The notes under the pieces: model-generated | What the model was told of the DNA's origin: nothing | Databases searched by the model: none | What the model saw: only the letters and a program-made list of their open reading frames with translations | Translations under genes and position numbers: made by a program | Shown: positions 7,901 through 8,503 of the stretch, piece after piece | Layout of the letters: the number at the start of each line of letters is the position of its first letter | Numbering within the stretch: the first letter of the stretch is position 1 | NCBI GenBank assembly: GCA_003343905.1 | Contig: QAKI01000053.1 | Location: 1-8,503, forward strand | Reading direction: 5' to 3' | Source of the DNA: Subdoligranulum variabile | GTDB lineage: Bacteria; Bacillota; Clostridia; Oscillospirales; Ruminococcaceae | Length of the DNA stretch: 8,503 nucleotides

Positions 7901-8503
7901 TTCAAGATTTGTCATTGCGAAAACAATCGCCTTTAAAACATCGTTGATATAAACAAAGGTGTAGCGATTCCTTGTTGCCGGAACAACTGTGTCACGGCGG
8001 TTGGCTATATCGTCAAAAACAGGATCAAGCACGCTTGTAAAGTTGCTTGACGCTCCCAAAATTATGCCCGTTCTGAGCGTTGTAACGGTTGATTCGCTGT
8101 TCTTCAAAACCGAGTGCAAGGTGGTTTCTCTCGTTCTCATAAGCTGACCTGCAAGCGATGAGGGAGAGGTTGTGTCAAGTTCTGCGTACTCGTTTTCAGA
8201 ATAAACTCTGTGCGGTTTGGCTTTGCCGTAAATTCTGCTGTCGTTCACAACGACAACTCTTGCGCCTGTGGCTTTTGCAATTTTGGCACAGGCATTTATC
8301 TCTGCAATGCCGTCAATCATAATCTGTGGGTTGTTGTCTGTATGTTCACCGCAGATTCCTGTTGTAATTACATAGTCGGCACTCGAAATTTCTGATGCAG
8401 AATTATAATCGACAAAATCAAAATCATCTCTTAACAAGAGTTCGCTGTGGTATGATGCCATTGCGTTGCGTGATTTGCCGAGAAGGATAACTTTTATTCC
8501 GAG

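Overview
The window looks like chromosome from a low-to-mid GC Gram-positive bacterium of the class Clostridia, probably a gut-type relative of Oscillospiraceae or Lachnospiraceae. This is inferred from the strong AGGAGG-like ribosome sites, near-consensus TTGACA/TATAAT promoters, CCA-encoding tRNA genes, a LicD-family protein fused to a sugar-nucleotide epimerase-like domain, and decayed phage or conjugative-element pieces. No taxonomic marker gene is present, so this is not certain.

Layout. (1) 1-174 is the 3' end of a rightward gene that ends in a peptidoglycan-binding repeat, probably a phage-type lysin or cell-wall hydrolase. (2) 231-262 is a perfect 13-bp hairpin that can terminate transcription from both sides. 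(3) 332-2360 is a compact, very AT-rich, leftward operon of three uncharacterised genes. They are a 163-aa soluble protein, a 209-aa protein with two membrane segments and a 302-aa soluble protein, joined by TGATG and TAATG stop/start overlaps and driven by a perfect sigma-70 promoter at 2396-2425. This is the best candidate in the window for an undescribed system, possibly a phage-defence or accessory cassette. (4) 2426-2908 has no gene but carries a long inverted repeat and the tRNA-Pro terminator. (5) 2909-2985 is tRNA-Pro(UGG), leftward, with a perfect promoter. (6) 3120-3162 holds a terminator hairpin directly preceded (leftward) by what looks like the last ~13 nt of a tRNA or tmRNA whose body is missing, a probable attachment-site scar. 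(7) 3163-6487 is a small rightward island: a shortened phage head-tail adaptor gene, then a complete type II restriction-modification operon (XRE regulator, C5-cytosine methyltransferase, PD-(D/E)xK-like endonuclease), then decayed mobile-element sequence and a terminator. (8) 6495-6759 is tRNA-Leu(CAG), leftward, with terminator and promoter. The promoter lies inside a long dyad. (9) 6794-8503 is a leftward, 5'-incomplete gene for an epimerase-like/LicD fusion, probably acting in cell-surface glycopolymer decoration.

How it fits together. The core genes (tRNA-Pro, tRNA-Leu and the LicD fusion) all read leftward. Two accessory blocks sit beside the tRNA genes: the lysin fragment with its reverse-oriented three-gene cassette, and the restriction-modification island beside the tRNA/tmRNA tail. 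This is what tRNA-associated integration hot spots usually look like. In the restriction operon the regulator and methyltransferase genes overlap by 4 bp and the nuclease gene comes last, so protective methylation can be made before cutting.
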